Below are positions 32,169 through 40,458 of a stretch of DNA of 64,000 bases, in pieces; position 1 is the first letter of the stretch; each line of letters starts with the position of its first letter. The position numbers and the translations under genes are program-made. The stretch covers positions 10,755-74,754 of the forward strand of contig JADJWN010000015.1 in NCBI GenBank assembly GCA_016716335.1, read 5' to 3'. The notes beneath the pieces are model-generated. The model searched no databases and was not told the origin of the DNA. It saw only the letters and a program-made list of their open reading frames with translations. Source of the stretch: Saprospiraceae bacterium. Its GTDB lineage: Bacteria; Bacteroidota; Bacteroidia; Chitinophagales; Saprospiraceae.

Positions 32169-35100
32169 TTACCAGATAGCCGTCTTCATGTTGAGTTCAG
32201 GTGTAGCGCCGATTTTATCGGCTCTCATTTTCATGTTGAGAATGCCCATTCCTGTGGTGGACGGATGGAGGGATTGACTGCCGTTATCCTTTATGATCAT
32301 CACAAAATCCTGATTGAGATTGCCCACATATACATACACATGATCCGCATTGCTGTGCCTTACTACATTGGTCACAGCTTCTTTGAAAATAAGGAATAAA
32401 TGTTGTCTGATATTGACCGGCAAATCTTTGTTGAGCGGCAGTTCGCCGGTTTCAAACTCAAAGCGTATATCTTTGGGATATAGCAATTCTTCCAGTATCT
32501 CCCGCATGCGATCCAGTAGATTCTGCACCGTATCCCTTCTGCTGTCGATAGACCACACCAGATCACGCATTTTGGACAATACTTCCCTACTTTGACCGGC
32601 AATTTTTTCCAGCTTCGGTTTTTCGGATTTGCCGCTGCTTTCTGCAAGCAGTTCTCCCTGCATCGCCAGGCCAGACAACATAGACCCTACTTCATCATGC
32701 AGGTCACTGGCGATGCGGACTCTCATCCGCTCCATTTCCAGTTTTTTATTGAGGTTGTAGCGATAAATAGCATAAATTATACCACCTGCAAAAAACATTA
32801 CCAGCAATCTGAACCACCAGGTCTCATAAAATATCGGGTTTACCTTTATTCTTACAGATATTTCTCCCTGACTTTTTATTCCTTTGCCATCCACTCCTCT
32901 GATATGCAATCTATACTGGCCTGGAGCCAGACTATGATATCTGATATAAGCCTGATTGCCGTGATATTGCCAGTCTTCATTCAACCCATCCAGTTTTACA
33001 TAGTAATTATTTTTATTATAATTAATGTAATCCGGCAATGTCCAGTTGAACTGAAACCAGCTGTCAAAAGGTGAAATTTGATAGAGTTGCTGATCATCAT
33101 TGTCATGGATAAATGTCCTTTCCTGCTGTCTTGACCTACGGTTGTATTTTGAAAAAGAGGTAAACGAAAGCCGGTTGGCAACTCCGCCATTTACTGCAAA
33201 ATCCGGATTGATTTTATTAAGTCCATTCAGTCCTCCAAACCAAAGATTGCCCTTGCTGTCCTTGAATGCCGATGTGTAATTAAATTCATTATTACTGATG
33301 CCGTCAAGTGTCAGAAAGGTCTGAAAAACGTCGCTTTCCGTCTGATAACGCACCAATCCGTCATACGTCGAAAACCACATATTTCCATAATCATCTTCCA
33401 GAATGCCCGGCACATTTTCATTGGGCAGGCCATCCTCTTTACCAATAAATTCAAAAGCTGATTTCTTGTAATCAATGGTAAATCTTCCGGAATTTACTCC
33501 CTTTGTGACCTGTAATTTTACGAAAACCACACCACCTCCCAAAGTTCCCAGCCACATGTTATGATTTCTGTCCCGTCTGATAGTCAGAACCGTATTATTG
33601 GGGAGTGCCGGATTACTTTCTGTATGAAAATAATCAAGGAGCTTTCCTTCCCTGCTCACTATATACAGCCCGGCGGAAGTACCTATCCAGATATTGCCGG
33701 ATCTGTCGTCTGCAAAGCAGATATTTTTGATTTCCTCACTGTTTGGCAAATTTCTGAATGAGGCCAAAACTTTTTTGTTTACAGGATCGTATAAAGTGGT
33801 CTTGGACAATGTATGTCCTAAAATCAGGATGCTGTCACTCAGCATGGAAAGCGGATTTCTTTCCAGCTTTTCGGTGATTTCATCGCATGCCCACTCCACA
33901 TTTACCTGATTTTTGGACACGTCCACACTCATCAGGTCATTGATCAGAAAATAGGCTTTATCCAGTTTTTTATGATAGCAAAAACTATTACCCCCATCTA
34001 TTTTACCATATTTTTTCAGATAAGGATAATATTGCGGTTCCAAACCGGTGGTTTCTTTACCGTCCTTGATTCTGTGCAATCCTGGTGTATAATTTTCGCA
34101 AAAGGTGTAAATATCACCGTTTCCGGCTTCAAAAATGCCTCTCATCTCGTTACCCCATTCCTGATCCGGCACCACCAGAAATCTATCTATCCACTGCGGG
34201 CCAACAGGCAGTTTTATCAGGCCGTTATTGGTTGCAATCCACAGGACTTTGTCATTGTCTTCATACAACTGATTAATCTGGGTATAGTTGAATCTTTTAG
34301 CTATATGGCCGGTTTCATCATCAAGTATGCTTTCACCTTCTTTTTGTCTGAGTCTCAATAATTTTTTCCTGCTGGCAAACCACACATTTCCCTGTGAATC
34401 TTCCAGAGCATAATACACAGGACTGTCGAGATTTGCGGCAATAACTGTGTGGGAATTATTCACAGGGTCATACATCCACAATTCATTTACACTCTTGGGA
34501 AAAAAGAATATTCTGTCTTTTGAATCAATAAAAACCGGCACTACAAAGAGCTTCAGCCCGTACCAGATGATAGAATCAGGTTTTATGATTTTCTCCAGAC
34601 CAACCTTTGGATTATAAATCTTTATGCCTTCCAATGGGGTGCTCCACCAGATTTTTTTTTCAGAATCCACAGCAGCGTGTGTGACATTATATTTTGATTT
34701 TTCAGTTTGTCCTATTTTCTGAAAATTGCCGTTTCTGTATTGAATCAAAAGAATTTTGTCCGAGGATCTGATGTGAATGAAGACTTCATTTTCACCGGTT
34801 TTATTGATCCCTGAAACTTTGCCTGAAAATGCCTCAGGCAGTTTAAATTCACTCCAGTGATAAGTACATAAATCCCAACTATAAATTTTTTCATCTGCCA
34901 GCACCCACAGGGTTTGACTGTTGAGCATTACTATCCCGGACTTGGCTATATCGGTACCGGGAAAGTAGATATCAGATGATTTTTGATTGTGTATTCTCAA
35001 AAATTCGATACCGTCAAATCGTTCCAGTCCCTGATTGGTGCCGATCCAGATAAGATTGCGGTTATCCATGCACACAGATGTTACAAATCTGTTTCTCAAC

Positions 35101-35231
35101 CCATCCTCTGTGGTGATGTAGCTTGGTCTGGGTAAATTCTGACCACAAACAACACTGATACACATAAAATGCAGCATGACACCAGCCACTAATTTTATTA
35201 ATTCAGTAAAAATCCTGAAATCCGGCGCCAC
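32169..35231 (-). CDS. Propeller-type sensor histidine kinase (frameshift at the extreme C-terminus)
   Basis: This 1020-residue sensor has a signal or membrane anchor near residues 12-30, then a periplasmic two-bladed propeller array of WIGTNQGLERFD-like blades (about 40-720). A Y_Y_Y domain (HSLAPGQYRLHIRGVDGKG) and one membrane helix (WWFRLLVMFFAGGIIYAIYR) come next. The HisKA_3 dimerisation helix has its phospho-His in SDLHDEVGS near residue 842, and a HATPase domain with FKEAVTNVVRHS follows. The stop at 32169 cuts the end. Adding one base near 32182 gives TGYLVRLTMKKL with a stop at 32146. It is divergent from a LuxR-type response regulator, its likely partner. The start is a GTG at 35231; no ATG precedes the signal segment. 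Confidence 0.88.
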   Translation of the reverse strand: MAPDFRIFTELIKLVAGVMLHFMCISVVCGQNLPRPSYITTEDGLRNRFVTSVCMDNRNLIWIGTNQGLERFDGIEFLRIHNQKSSDIYFPGTDIAKSGIVMLNSQTLWVLADEKIYSWDLCTYHWSEFKLPEAFSGKVSGINKTGENEVFIHIRSSDKILLIQYRNGNFQKIGQTEKSKYNVTHAAVDSEKKIWWSTPLEGIKIYNPKVGLEKIIKPDSIIWYGLKLFVVPVFIDSKDRIFFFPKSVNELWMYDPVNNSHTVIAANLDSPVYYALEDSQGNVWFASRKKLLRLRQKEGESILDDETGHIAKRFNYTQINQLYEDNDKVLWIATNNGLIKLPVGPQWIDRFLVVPDQEWGNEMRGIFEAGNGDIYTFCENYTPGLHRIKDGKETTGLEPQYYPYLKKYGKIDGGNSFCYHKKLDKAYFLINDLMSVDVSKNQVNVEWACDEITEKLERNPLSMLSDSILILGHTLSKTTLYDPVNKKVLASFRNLPNSEEIKNICFADDRSGNIWIGTSAGLYIVSREGKLLDYFHTESNPALPNNTVLTIRRDRNHNMWLGTLGGGVVFVKLQVTKGVNSGRFTIDYKKSAFEFIGKEDGLPNENVPGILEDDYGNMWFSTYDGLVRYQTESDVFQTFLTLDGISNNEFNYTSAFKDSKGNLWFGGLNGLNKINPDFAVNGGVANRLSFTSFSKYNRRSRQQERTFIHDNDDQQLYQISPFDSWFQFNWTLPDYINYNKNNYYVKLDGLNEDWQYHGNQAYIRYHSLAPGQYRLHIRGVDGKGIKSQGEISVRIKVNPIFYETWWFRLLVMFFAGGIIYAIYRYNLNKKLEMERMRVRIASDLHDEVGSMLSGLAMQGELLAESSGKSEKPKLEKIAGQSREVLSKMRDLVWSIDSRRDTVQNLLDRMREILEELLYPKDIRFEFETGELPLNKDLPVNIRQHLFLIFKEAVTNVVRHSNADHVYVYVGNLNQDFVMIIKDNGSQSLHPSTTGMGILNMKMRADKIGATPELNMKTAIW

Positions 35232-35257
35232 CGTCTTGTTTTTTCTCTCACAATGTT

Positions 35258-35281
35258 AATTCATTTTCCCGAAAATGAATT
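35258..35281. promoter_or_regulatory. 24-bp perfect palindrome in front of the kinase gene
   Basis: AATTCATTTTC (35258-35268), two central C residues, then GAAAATGAATT (35271-35281) form 11-bp arms. It sits 27 bases upstream of the kinase start, in the divergent intergenic region. It could be an operator or a leader hairpin of the kinase mRNA; it has no T-run of its own for termination. Confidence 0.45.
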
Positions 35282-35361
35282 CATTTATCCCGTGCAAAAG
35301 AGAAGTGTAATCCAACTTAAGCATAAACTTAAATGAAACCGGTCTGAATGTTCCTTTTAAC

Positions 35362-35408
35362 TCACATCAAAATGTGATTGCGGTGAGGAGAATAAGCATG
35401 TATCTTTG
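35362..35408 (+). promoter_or_regulatory. Operator and promoter of the response regulator gene
   Basis: TCACATCAAAATGTGATTG (35362-35380), 20 bases, then TATCTTTG (35401-35408), a perfect -7 box 4 bases before the ATG at 35413. It is identical in sequence and spacing to the element in front of the fibre operon, suggesting autoregulation by the regulator it precedes. Confidence 0.75.
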
Positions 35409-35412
35409 TACT

Positions 35413-36048
35413 ATGAATTCAATCCACCTTGCCATAATAGAAGATGATAAGATAGTCCGTGATAGTCTGCTTGCATACTTTATACTAAAGGAAGATATTG
35501 CTTCAGTGACTACTTTTCACTCAATGGAAGCATTCACAGAGGATATGAAAGAGCATATTGCACACAAACCTCATATCATTTTACTCGATATACAATTGCC
35601 CGGCATGACAGGGATTGACGGAATTCCGATAATAAAAAATATACTTCCGGACAGTGAAATCATCATGCTCACCACCTTCGAGGACAGTGACAAAATATTC
35701 AGTGCTTTGTGCGCCGGAGCCTGTTCTTATCTGTCCAAACAAAGCAGCCTAAGCCTTATTTATGAATGTGTGATAACGGTCAAAAATGGAGGCTCATACA
35801 TGTCACCATCTATAGCCAGGAAAATTACCCGCTTTTTCAGCAAAGAAAATTCCGTGAGCAGCCCGCTGACTAAGAGGCAAACTGACATAGTACATGGTCT
35901 GGTGGATGGGCTGAGCTATAAAATGGTGGCTGCACGGCTTGATATATCCATTGACACAGTCAGAACCCATATTATGCAGATATATCGTACACTCAATATT
36001 AATTGTAAAGGCGAACTGATCAGATGGGCGATTGAAAACAGAGTATAA
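35413..36048 (+). CDS. LuxR/NarL-type response regulator
   Basis: The ATG at 35413 gives 211 residues. The receiver domain has the acidic pair EDD near residue 10, phospho-acceptor Asp59 in ILLDIQLPGMTG, and the Thr/Lys switch positions in MLTTFED and YLSKQS. The C-terminal helix-turn-helix reads LTKRQTDIVHGLVDGLSYKM and VAARLDISIDTVRTHI. It is divergent from the propeller histidine kinase, its probable partner. The start at 35413 was chosen because it directly follows the -7 box; the ORF extension to 35374 would begin within the promoter. Confidence 0.92.
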   Translation: MNSIHLAIIEDDKIVRDSLLAYFILKEDIASVTTFHSMEAFTEDMKEHIAHKPHIILLDIQLPGMTGIDGIPIIKNILPDSEIIMLTTFEDSDKIFSALCAGACSYLSKQSSLSLIYECVITVKNGGSYMSPSIARKITRFFSKENSVSSPLTKRQTDIVHGLVDGLSYKMVAARLDISIDTVRTHIMQIYRTLNINCKGELIRWAIENRV

Positions 36049-36107
36049 AAATGATTTCGTCTCGGTAAGTCTTTCTTAAATTTCAAAACAATAAATTAAA
36101 ATAACAG

Positions 36108-36366
36108 TAACTATTCAGCTATAATATGACTATCATTGATTATGTCCCACGCCTGATGCGTGGCAGGCTATGCTATTGGCGTGGCAGGCTACGATTTCGT
36201 ACTGGCACTCGACTCCTATGCATATTTTGGCAAACAGCGTGTCCCACGAAAATTAAAATTGTTTTATCATTTTATCCACGGATTAACATCCATAGTTATT
36301 TAGTCCGTTGGAAAATTTCCTACGGACTAAATATTACACCCTTCCGTGGTTATAGCTGAATAGTTA
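36108..36366. repeat. MITE-like element with 17-bp terminal inverted repeats
   Basis: TAACTATTCAGCTATAA (36108-36124) and its reverse complement TTATAGCTGAATAGTTA (36350-36366) bound about 260 bases with no credible gene. Inside are a 12-bp-armed palindrome (TATTTAGTCCGT ... ACGGACTAAATA, about 36297-36333), a short palindrome CCACGC-ctgat-GCGTGG, and a 13-bp direct repeat GCGTGGCAGGCTA. A frame at 36126-36359 is only a by-product of these repeats. No transposase is nearby, so it would be non-autonomous. A target duplication could not be fixed. Confidence 0.6.
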
Positions 36367-36937
36367 TAAAAATTGCTTCACGTCATCACATCACCGGAGG
36401 AGTCCATTCCTCATCTCTTACAATTTCTATTCATTATTAACAGGATTCAGGGAGAAATCGCCCGGTTTATCAGTGATCGAATTGGATTTGTTTAATGTAA
36501 AATTACGTTAAGTATAGGAAGATACTGTAAAAGCAAAACATACCCTTATAGCTTGAGGATCTCCGGATGACAGTACACAAAATTCCTGAGAAGAGATTGC
36601 ATGAATTTCTGCAGATTTTTTATCTGATGATTTTATCTTATTGCCACGCCGATGCGGAATTTTACCATTCCTTACAAGCTGAAACATTTTATAGATGTGA
36701 TTATGCAGGCAGGCATATTGTTCTGCTTTCCTGAAAATGGTAACTACCTGATTCCGGAAAGTTGTGCTTTTTCAGACAATTGATACCTTCCGGGTATTAT
36801 CCTATATACGTTACTTATACGGAAAGGTCAAATCATGAGTGATTATCAAAGGTACAATCTGAGTCAATCATATCAGGTTTTTACAGATTTTCTGTTTGAT
36901 CCGTGCGGACGAGCAACCTGTAAATTATACCCGGTAT
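36367..36937. other. Gene-free stretch
   Basis: About 570 bases between the MITE-like element and the GHMP kinase gene. No ORF with coding character, RNA-like fold or strong repeat was recognised. It may hold decayed sequence. Confidence 0.4.
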
Positions 36938-37828
36938 TTAATCCAGAATGATTTTTTTGTACGAGAGTACCGTATCATAGCCTTTGGCATTGAAATATTG
37001 ACGCACCTCTGCCTCTCCAGCTTCTGATGTGGCAAGGACAAAATCACCACCCCATGCTCCAAGAGACTTTACCGTACCCGGATAATCTGAAAAGAGGCGG
37101 TCTTTTACCTTTATAAAACCTGTATGCTTGTGTATCAGATCTTCGTGCTGCTGCAACAATTTTTCAAAATCTTGCAGTGTGGTGACTTTGCGGATTTCGT
37201 CCGTAATCTCTGTAATTGCCTTGACCAATGCGTTTCTGTTTTTCACCGCCTTGAGATATTCCCTGATACCTTGTTTGGAGTCTTGTTTTTTGTTGAGGTG
37301 CACAAAATACAGCCGGTCTTTGAATTTTGGACTGAAATCTACCTCCGTGTAGGATACTTCCTCATCGCTGTTGATGTATTCGATCGGTCCCTCTGAAAAT
37401 GCGCAGGCCACATCATATCCCGATCCGTCTTCCGTCTTGAAGTACAGCAACAATGGATTGACCTCAGCCCATTCAGCCACAAGATATACCAGGGTGGAGC
37501 TGCTACCCAATCCCCAGCTAAGCGGAAACTCCAGCTTGGTTTCGATTTTAAACCCATTCCACTGAGACAGAAACTCTGAGTTGAGCCTCACAGCATTCTT
37601 GAGCAATTTTTGCAGAAAGGCTGATATCTCCGGGTTGGTTGTTTCTACCGGGGAGAAGTCAAACAGCGAAATGGCCGAAGAAAACCATACCTTGTTTTCA
37701 TGATCCTTGCTTTCCCATATCAGATCGGTGGTGGAAGATTTCTTGACCGACATGGATTGACCCATTCTGGTAGGGAGGCCCAGTGCTTTGGCACCGTCCA
37801 GCACAGCATACTCGCCCGTGAGCAACAA
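36938..37828 (-). CDS. GHMP-family kinase (GYDIA type), 5' end uncertain
   Basis: The GHMP fold is clear: LLLTGEYAVLDGAKAL at the front, the phosphate-binding loop LEFPLSWGLGSSST near residue 105, and SLGAWGGDFVLA at the end. The motif SGYDVACA marks the GYDIA subgroup typical of Bacteroidota. The TTG at 37828 would remove residues that belong to the fold. The frame stays open to 37873 and encodes ANYYGHGK just before LLLTGEY, but contains no ATG, GTG or TTG there. With a -7 box at 37882-37889 the true start must lie at about 37850-37873, so a base error or a rare start codon is likely. It probably phosphorylates a small alcohol or sugar; the substrate is unknown. Confidence 0.82.
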   Translation of the reverse strand: MLLTGEYAVLDGAKALGLPTRMGQSMSVKKSSTTDLIWESKDHENKVWFSSAISLFDFSPVETTNPEISAFLQKLLKNAVRLNSEFLSQWNGFKIETKLEFPLSWGLGSSSTLVYLVAEWAEVNPLLLYFKTEDGSGYDVACAFSEGPIEYINSDEEVSYTEVDFSPKFKDRLYFVHLNKKQDSKQGIREYLKAVKNRNALVKAITEITDEIRKVTTLQDFEKLLQQHEDLIHKHTGFIKVKDRLFSDYPGTVKSLGAWGGDFVLATSEAGEAEVRQYFNAKGYDTVLSYKKIILD

Positions 37829-37881
37829 CTTCCCGTGACCGTAGTAGTTCGCTTTGATGACTTCCGGATTTGTTCAGTGGG

Positions 37882-37889
37882 CAAAAGTA
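37882..37889 (-). promoter_or_regulatory. -7 promoter box of the GHMP kinase gene
   Basis: TACTTTTG on the minus strand is a perfect TAnnTTTG match. It sits about 15-30 bases before the conserved N-terminus of the kinase, so little or no leader is left. Confidence 0.55.
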
Positions 37890-37989
37890 CTGAAAGCCAC
37901 TCATATATAGGATTTTTTTATAAATAAATTTTATATGTGTTTTTATTTGATCTCATGGGTATGATGGTCTGGCTTTGGTATGTTATGCT

Positions 37990-38220
37990 TGGATGAGTTG
38001 ATGGGTTGATGGGTTGATGAGTTGATGGGTTTATGGGTTTATGGGTTGATTGCGGATTTGCTTAGTTGCGGATTTGCGGAGTTGTGGATTTGCTAATCAT
38101 GATGGAGTGTGATTTGGTTCGCTCGGTTGTGCTGATGTGGTGATGTGGTTTTATGGTGTTTTGGTGTTGTGGTAATATGGTTTTTTGGTGTTTTGGTGTT
38201 TTGGTGATGTGGTTTTACAG
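37990..38220. repeat. Low-complexity degenerate short tandem repeats
   Basis: A G/T-rich run of degenerate units: TTGATGGG repeats near 37990-38050, GCGGATTTG-like units near 38051-38095, and GTGATGTGGTTTT / TTTTGGTG units near 38135-38215. No ORF or known element was seen. Such runs could be slippage products. Confidence 0.55.
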
Positions 38221-38238
38221 TAGGTAGCGATCTTCTTC

Positions 38239-38370
38239 GTTCGAGTGTTCATAGTTCATAGTTTCCACCGACGGCGGATTCATCGTTCGAGTGTTCATAG
38301 TTCATAGTTTCCGCCGGCGGCGGATTCATAGTTCATCATTCGAGTGTTCATAGTTCATAGTTCGAATTGT
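38239..38370. repeat. Tandem repeat of about 45-55 bp
   Basis: Units begin GTTCGAGTGTTCATAGTTCA and continue TAGTTTCC(A/G)CCG(A/G)CGGCGGATTCAT. Two near-complete copies start at about 38239 and 38284, and a partial third starts at about 38338. The unit itself contains the direct repeat GTTCATA. It sits immediately upstream of the metalloprotease promoter. Confidence 0.6.
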
Positions 38371-38412
38371 TCAAAATTCAGCCTTCATATTCCAAATAAT
38401 ACCTGAGCGATG

Positions 38413-38420
38413 TATCTTTG
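38413..38420 (+). promoter_or_regulatory. -7 promoter box of the M43 protease operon
   Basis: TATCTTTG is a perfect TAnnTTTG match 18 bases before the ATG at 38439. The ORF extension that begins at 38418 with TTG starts inside this box, which argues for the ATG as the start. Confidence 0.6.
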
Positions 38421-38438
38421 GTATCAAGTTTACACATC

Positions 38439-39968
38439 ATGAGAATACTTTTATTTCTATTGCTGATGTCCGGGCTGACATATCAGACCCAAGGGCAGGA
38501 AATGTATGATTTACATCCATGCGGTACTGTATTGGGCAGGTCACCGTGGCTTATTAATTATCAGGCCAATCCGCATCTCTTTGCCAGGAGAACCGGTGAA
38601 ACACTTTATGTACCTCTGACCATTCACATCGTAGGCAACAATGACGGAAGTAATTTTTACAGAGAGCAGAATCTGGTACAGGCGCTATGTACACTGAATG
38701 CTGACTTCGCACCTTCAGGTATTCAGTTTTATGTGTCGGGACAGATACGGTATATCAGAAGCACCGAATATTCATCCCACTCTACGATTCACAAAGGGGC
38801 GGAGATGATGTTTAAATATAATGTACCGAATACAATAAATACCTATTTTGTGGGCAATGCCAGCAGTTTTTGCGGATACAACCTGCCTTATGCAGGTATA
38901 GCCATCAGTCAGAATTGTGCCAAACCCTCGGATCATACCTGGGCTCATGAAATCGGTCATCACTTTGCAATACCCCACCCTTTTCTCGGATGGGAAGGCG
39001 GTGTAAGCTGGAATGGCAGCGTTGCCCACAATTACAATAATCCTGCACCGGAAAAAGTCCTGTACGACTACACCCTCTTTAAAAACGAATATTATCCGGA
39101 TACCCTGATCATTGATACAGCATGGGTTGAGCGTTTGGACGGCTCCAATTGTGCTTTTGCGGCAGATGGCTTTTGCGATACGCATCCGGATTATTTGTAC
39201 CAGAGGTGGCAGTGCAGCACCGCCCGTCGGAGCAATACTGTCCAGACTGACCCTGCGGGTGAAAAATTTAGCTCTGATGCATCCCTTATCATGTCTTATG
39301 CATTTGACCAGTGCAGTGCTGTATTTACGCCGCAGCAGATGGATGCCATGAGAGCATATCTCACCGATGTCAGGTATTACTACCTGGGTGATTACACCCC
39401 ACCGGCAGCGCCTTCTACAGAGACCATCCGTTACCTCAGGCCGGCAGAAAATTCAACTGTTTTCTTCCGCAATGTCACCCTCGAATGGGAGCCGGTGGAA
39501 AATGCCACAGCCTATCTGATTCAGATCAGCACCTCTCAGAATTTCGGGATTATCCTGGCAGATACCATTGTATATGAACATCAGGCCACTTTCGAAAGTC
39601 TGCGCAATAATACCACTCTGCATTGGCGGGTAAAGCCCTTGAATAGCTATCATAGCTGTACGGATTTTTCCGGACGCAGTTTTTTCAGTACTTCATCAGT
39701 GAGCCATACGAAAGAAACAGACCTGCAGTATAGCTTCAGTGTGTACCCCACTCTGGTCCATAACAATACTCCTGTCAGGGTCAGCAATCGCTCCGGCAAA
39801 GCTGCATCTGTACAGGTATCGGATATGTACGGCAGACAGCTTTATACGACAGATTATGGAGACGAAAACCTGATTTTGGATTGTAAAGACTGGATGAACG
39901 GTATGTATATACTCCGTGTGGAGCAGCAAGGATGGTCCCAAAGTTTCAAAATCCTGATAGCCCGATGA
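38439..39968 (+). CDS. Secreted M43-type (pappalysin-like) zinc metalloprotease with T9SS sorting domain
   Basis: From the ATG at 38439 it has 509 residues. It opens with a signal peptide (MRILLFLLLMSGLTYQTQGQ). The zinc site is HEIGHHFAIPH (170-180), giving the HExxHxxxxxH triad, although the Gly usual at position 8 is Ala. DGFCDTHPD and the Met-turn SLIMSYAFDQC fit family M43. A fibronectin-like segment (ENSTVFFRNVTLEWEPVENA) and a C-terminal type A sorting domain (YSFSVYPTLVHNNTPVRVSN to QSFKILIAR) follow. The enzyme is therefore exported through T9SS to the cell surface or medium. Its stop overlaps the start of the next gene (ATGA). Confidence 0.9.
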   Translation: MRILLFLLLMSGLTYQTQGQEMYDLHPCGTVLGRSPWLINYQANPHLFARRTGETLYVPLTIHIVGNNDGSNFYREQNLVQALCTLNADFAPSGIQFYVSGQIRYIRSTEYSSHSTIHKGAEMMFKYNVPNTINTYFVGNASSFCGYNLPYAGIAISQNCAKPSDHTWAHEIGHHFAIPHPFLGWEGGVSWNGSVAHNYNNPAPEKVLYDYTLFKNEYYPDTLIIDTAWVERLDGSNCAFAADGFCDTHPDYLYQRWQCSTARRSNTVQTDPAGEKFSSDASLIMSYAFDQCSAVFTPQQMDAMRAYLTDVRYYYLGDYTPPAAPSTETIRYLRPAENSTVFFRNVTLEWEPVENATAYLIQISTSQNFGIILADTIVYEHQATFESLRNNTTLHWRVKPLNSYHSCTDFSGRSFFSTSSVSHTKETDLQYSFSVYPTLVHNNTPVRVSNRSGKAASVQVSDMYGRQLYTTDYGDENLILDCKDWMNGMYILRVEQQGWSQSFKILIAR

Positions 39969-40458
39969 ACCCATTTCCCGACAAAAACAACAATGACCCC
40001 TTGATTTATAAGGAGAATCTGGCTTTTCTGAAAACTTTACAAAAAGATCAGCATGGCATTACCATAGAAAAGCTTCGGGACATTCATGATGAAGTATTCG
40101 ATGCTACCGATTGTCTGCAATGCGCCAACTGTTGCAAAACCACCCCTGCCCTGATTACAAAAGCTGATATTCAGAGAATTGCCCCACTCTTCATATGAGT
40201 GCAAAACAATTTATCAGGAACTATGTACTGGAAGATATAAACGGTGAAATGAATCTCAACAGGATACCCTGCCACTTCCTCAATGCCGACCACAGCTGCG
40301 CCATATATGATGTACGTCCGGAGGCATGCCGAAGATATCCGCATACAGATGAAAAAGGGTTTTTCAATCGTCCGGCTCTCAATGCCCGCAACACCATGAT
40401 ATGTCCTGCGGCATTTCAAATTGTAGAAAAATTAAAATCCATTACCCAAAACGTATGA
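39965..40458 (+). pseudogene. YkgJ-family cysteine-cluster protein (one frameshift)
   Basis: The ATG at 39965 overlaps the protease stop by 4 bases. The first frame reads to 40198 with CLQCANCCKTTPALITKADI. The second, from about 40192 to 40458, reads FIRNYVLEDINGEMNLNRIP, then CHFLNADHSCAIYDVRPEAC and RRYPHTDEKG. Together they give about 164 residues with the CxxCxxCC and C-x(n)-C-x(n)-C pattern of the YkgJ (zinc- or iron-chelating) family. One base is missing near 40192 (TTC-ATATG). The family function is poorly known. The gene lies in a tightly overlapped operon, which favours a sequencing deletion over decay. Confidence 0.82.

Noticed and set aside
36126..36359. 77-codon ORF inside the inverted-repeat element
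   Set aside because: Its sequence is made of the element's own palindromes and direct repeats; no protein features.
38239..38370. Possible CRISPR array
   Set aside because: The repeats abut each other without unique spacers, the unit contains internal repeats, and no cas gene is in the window.
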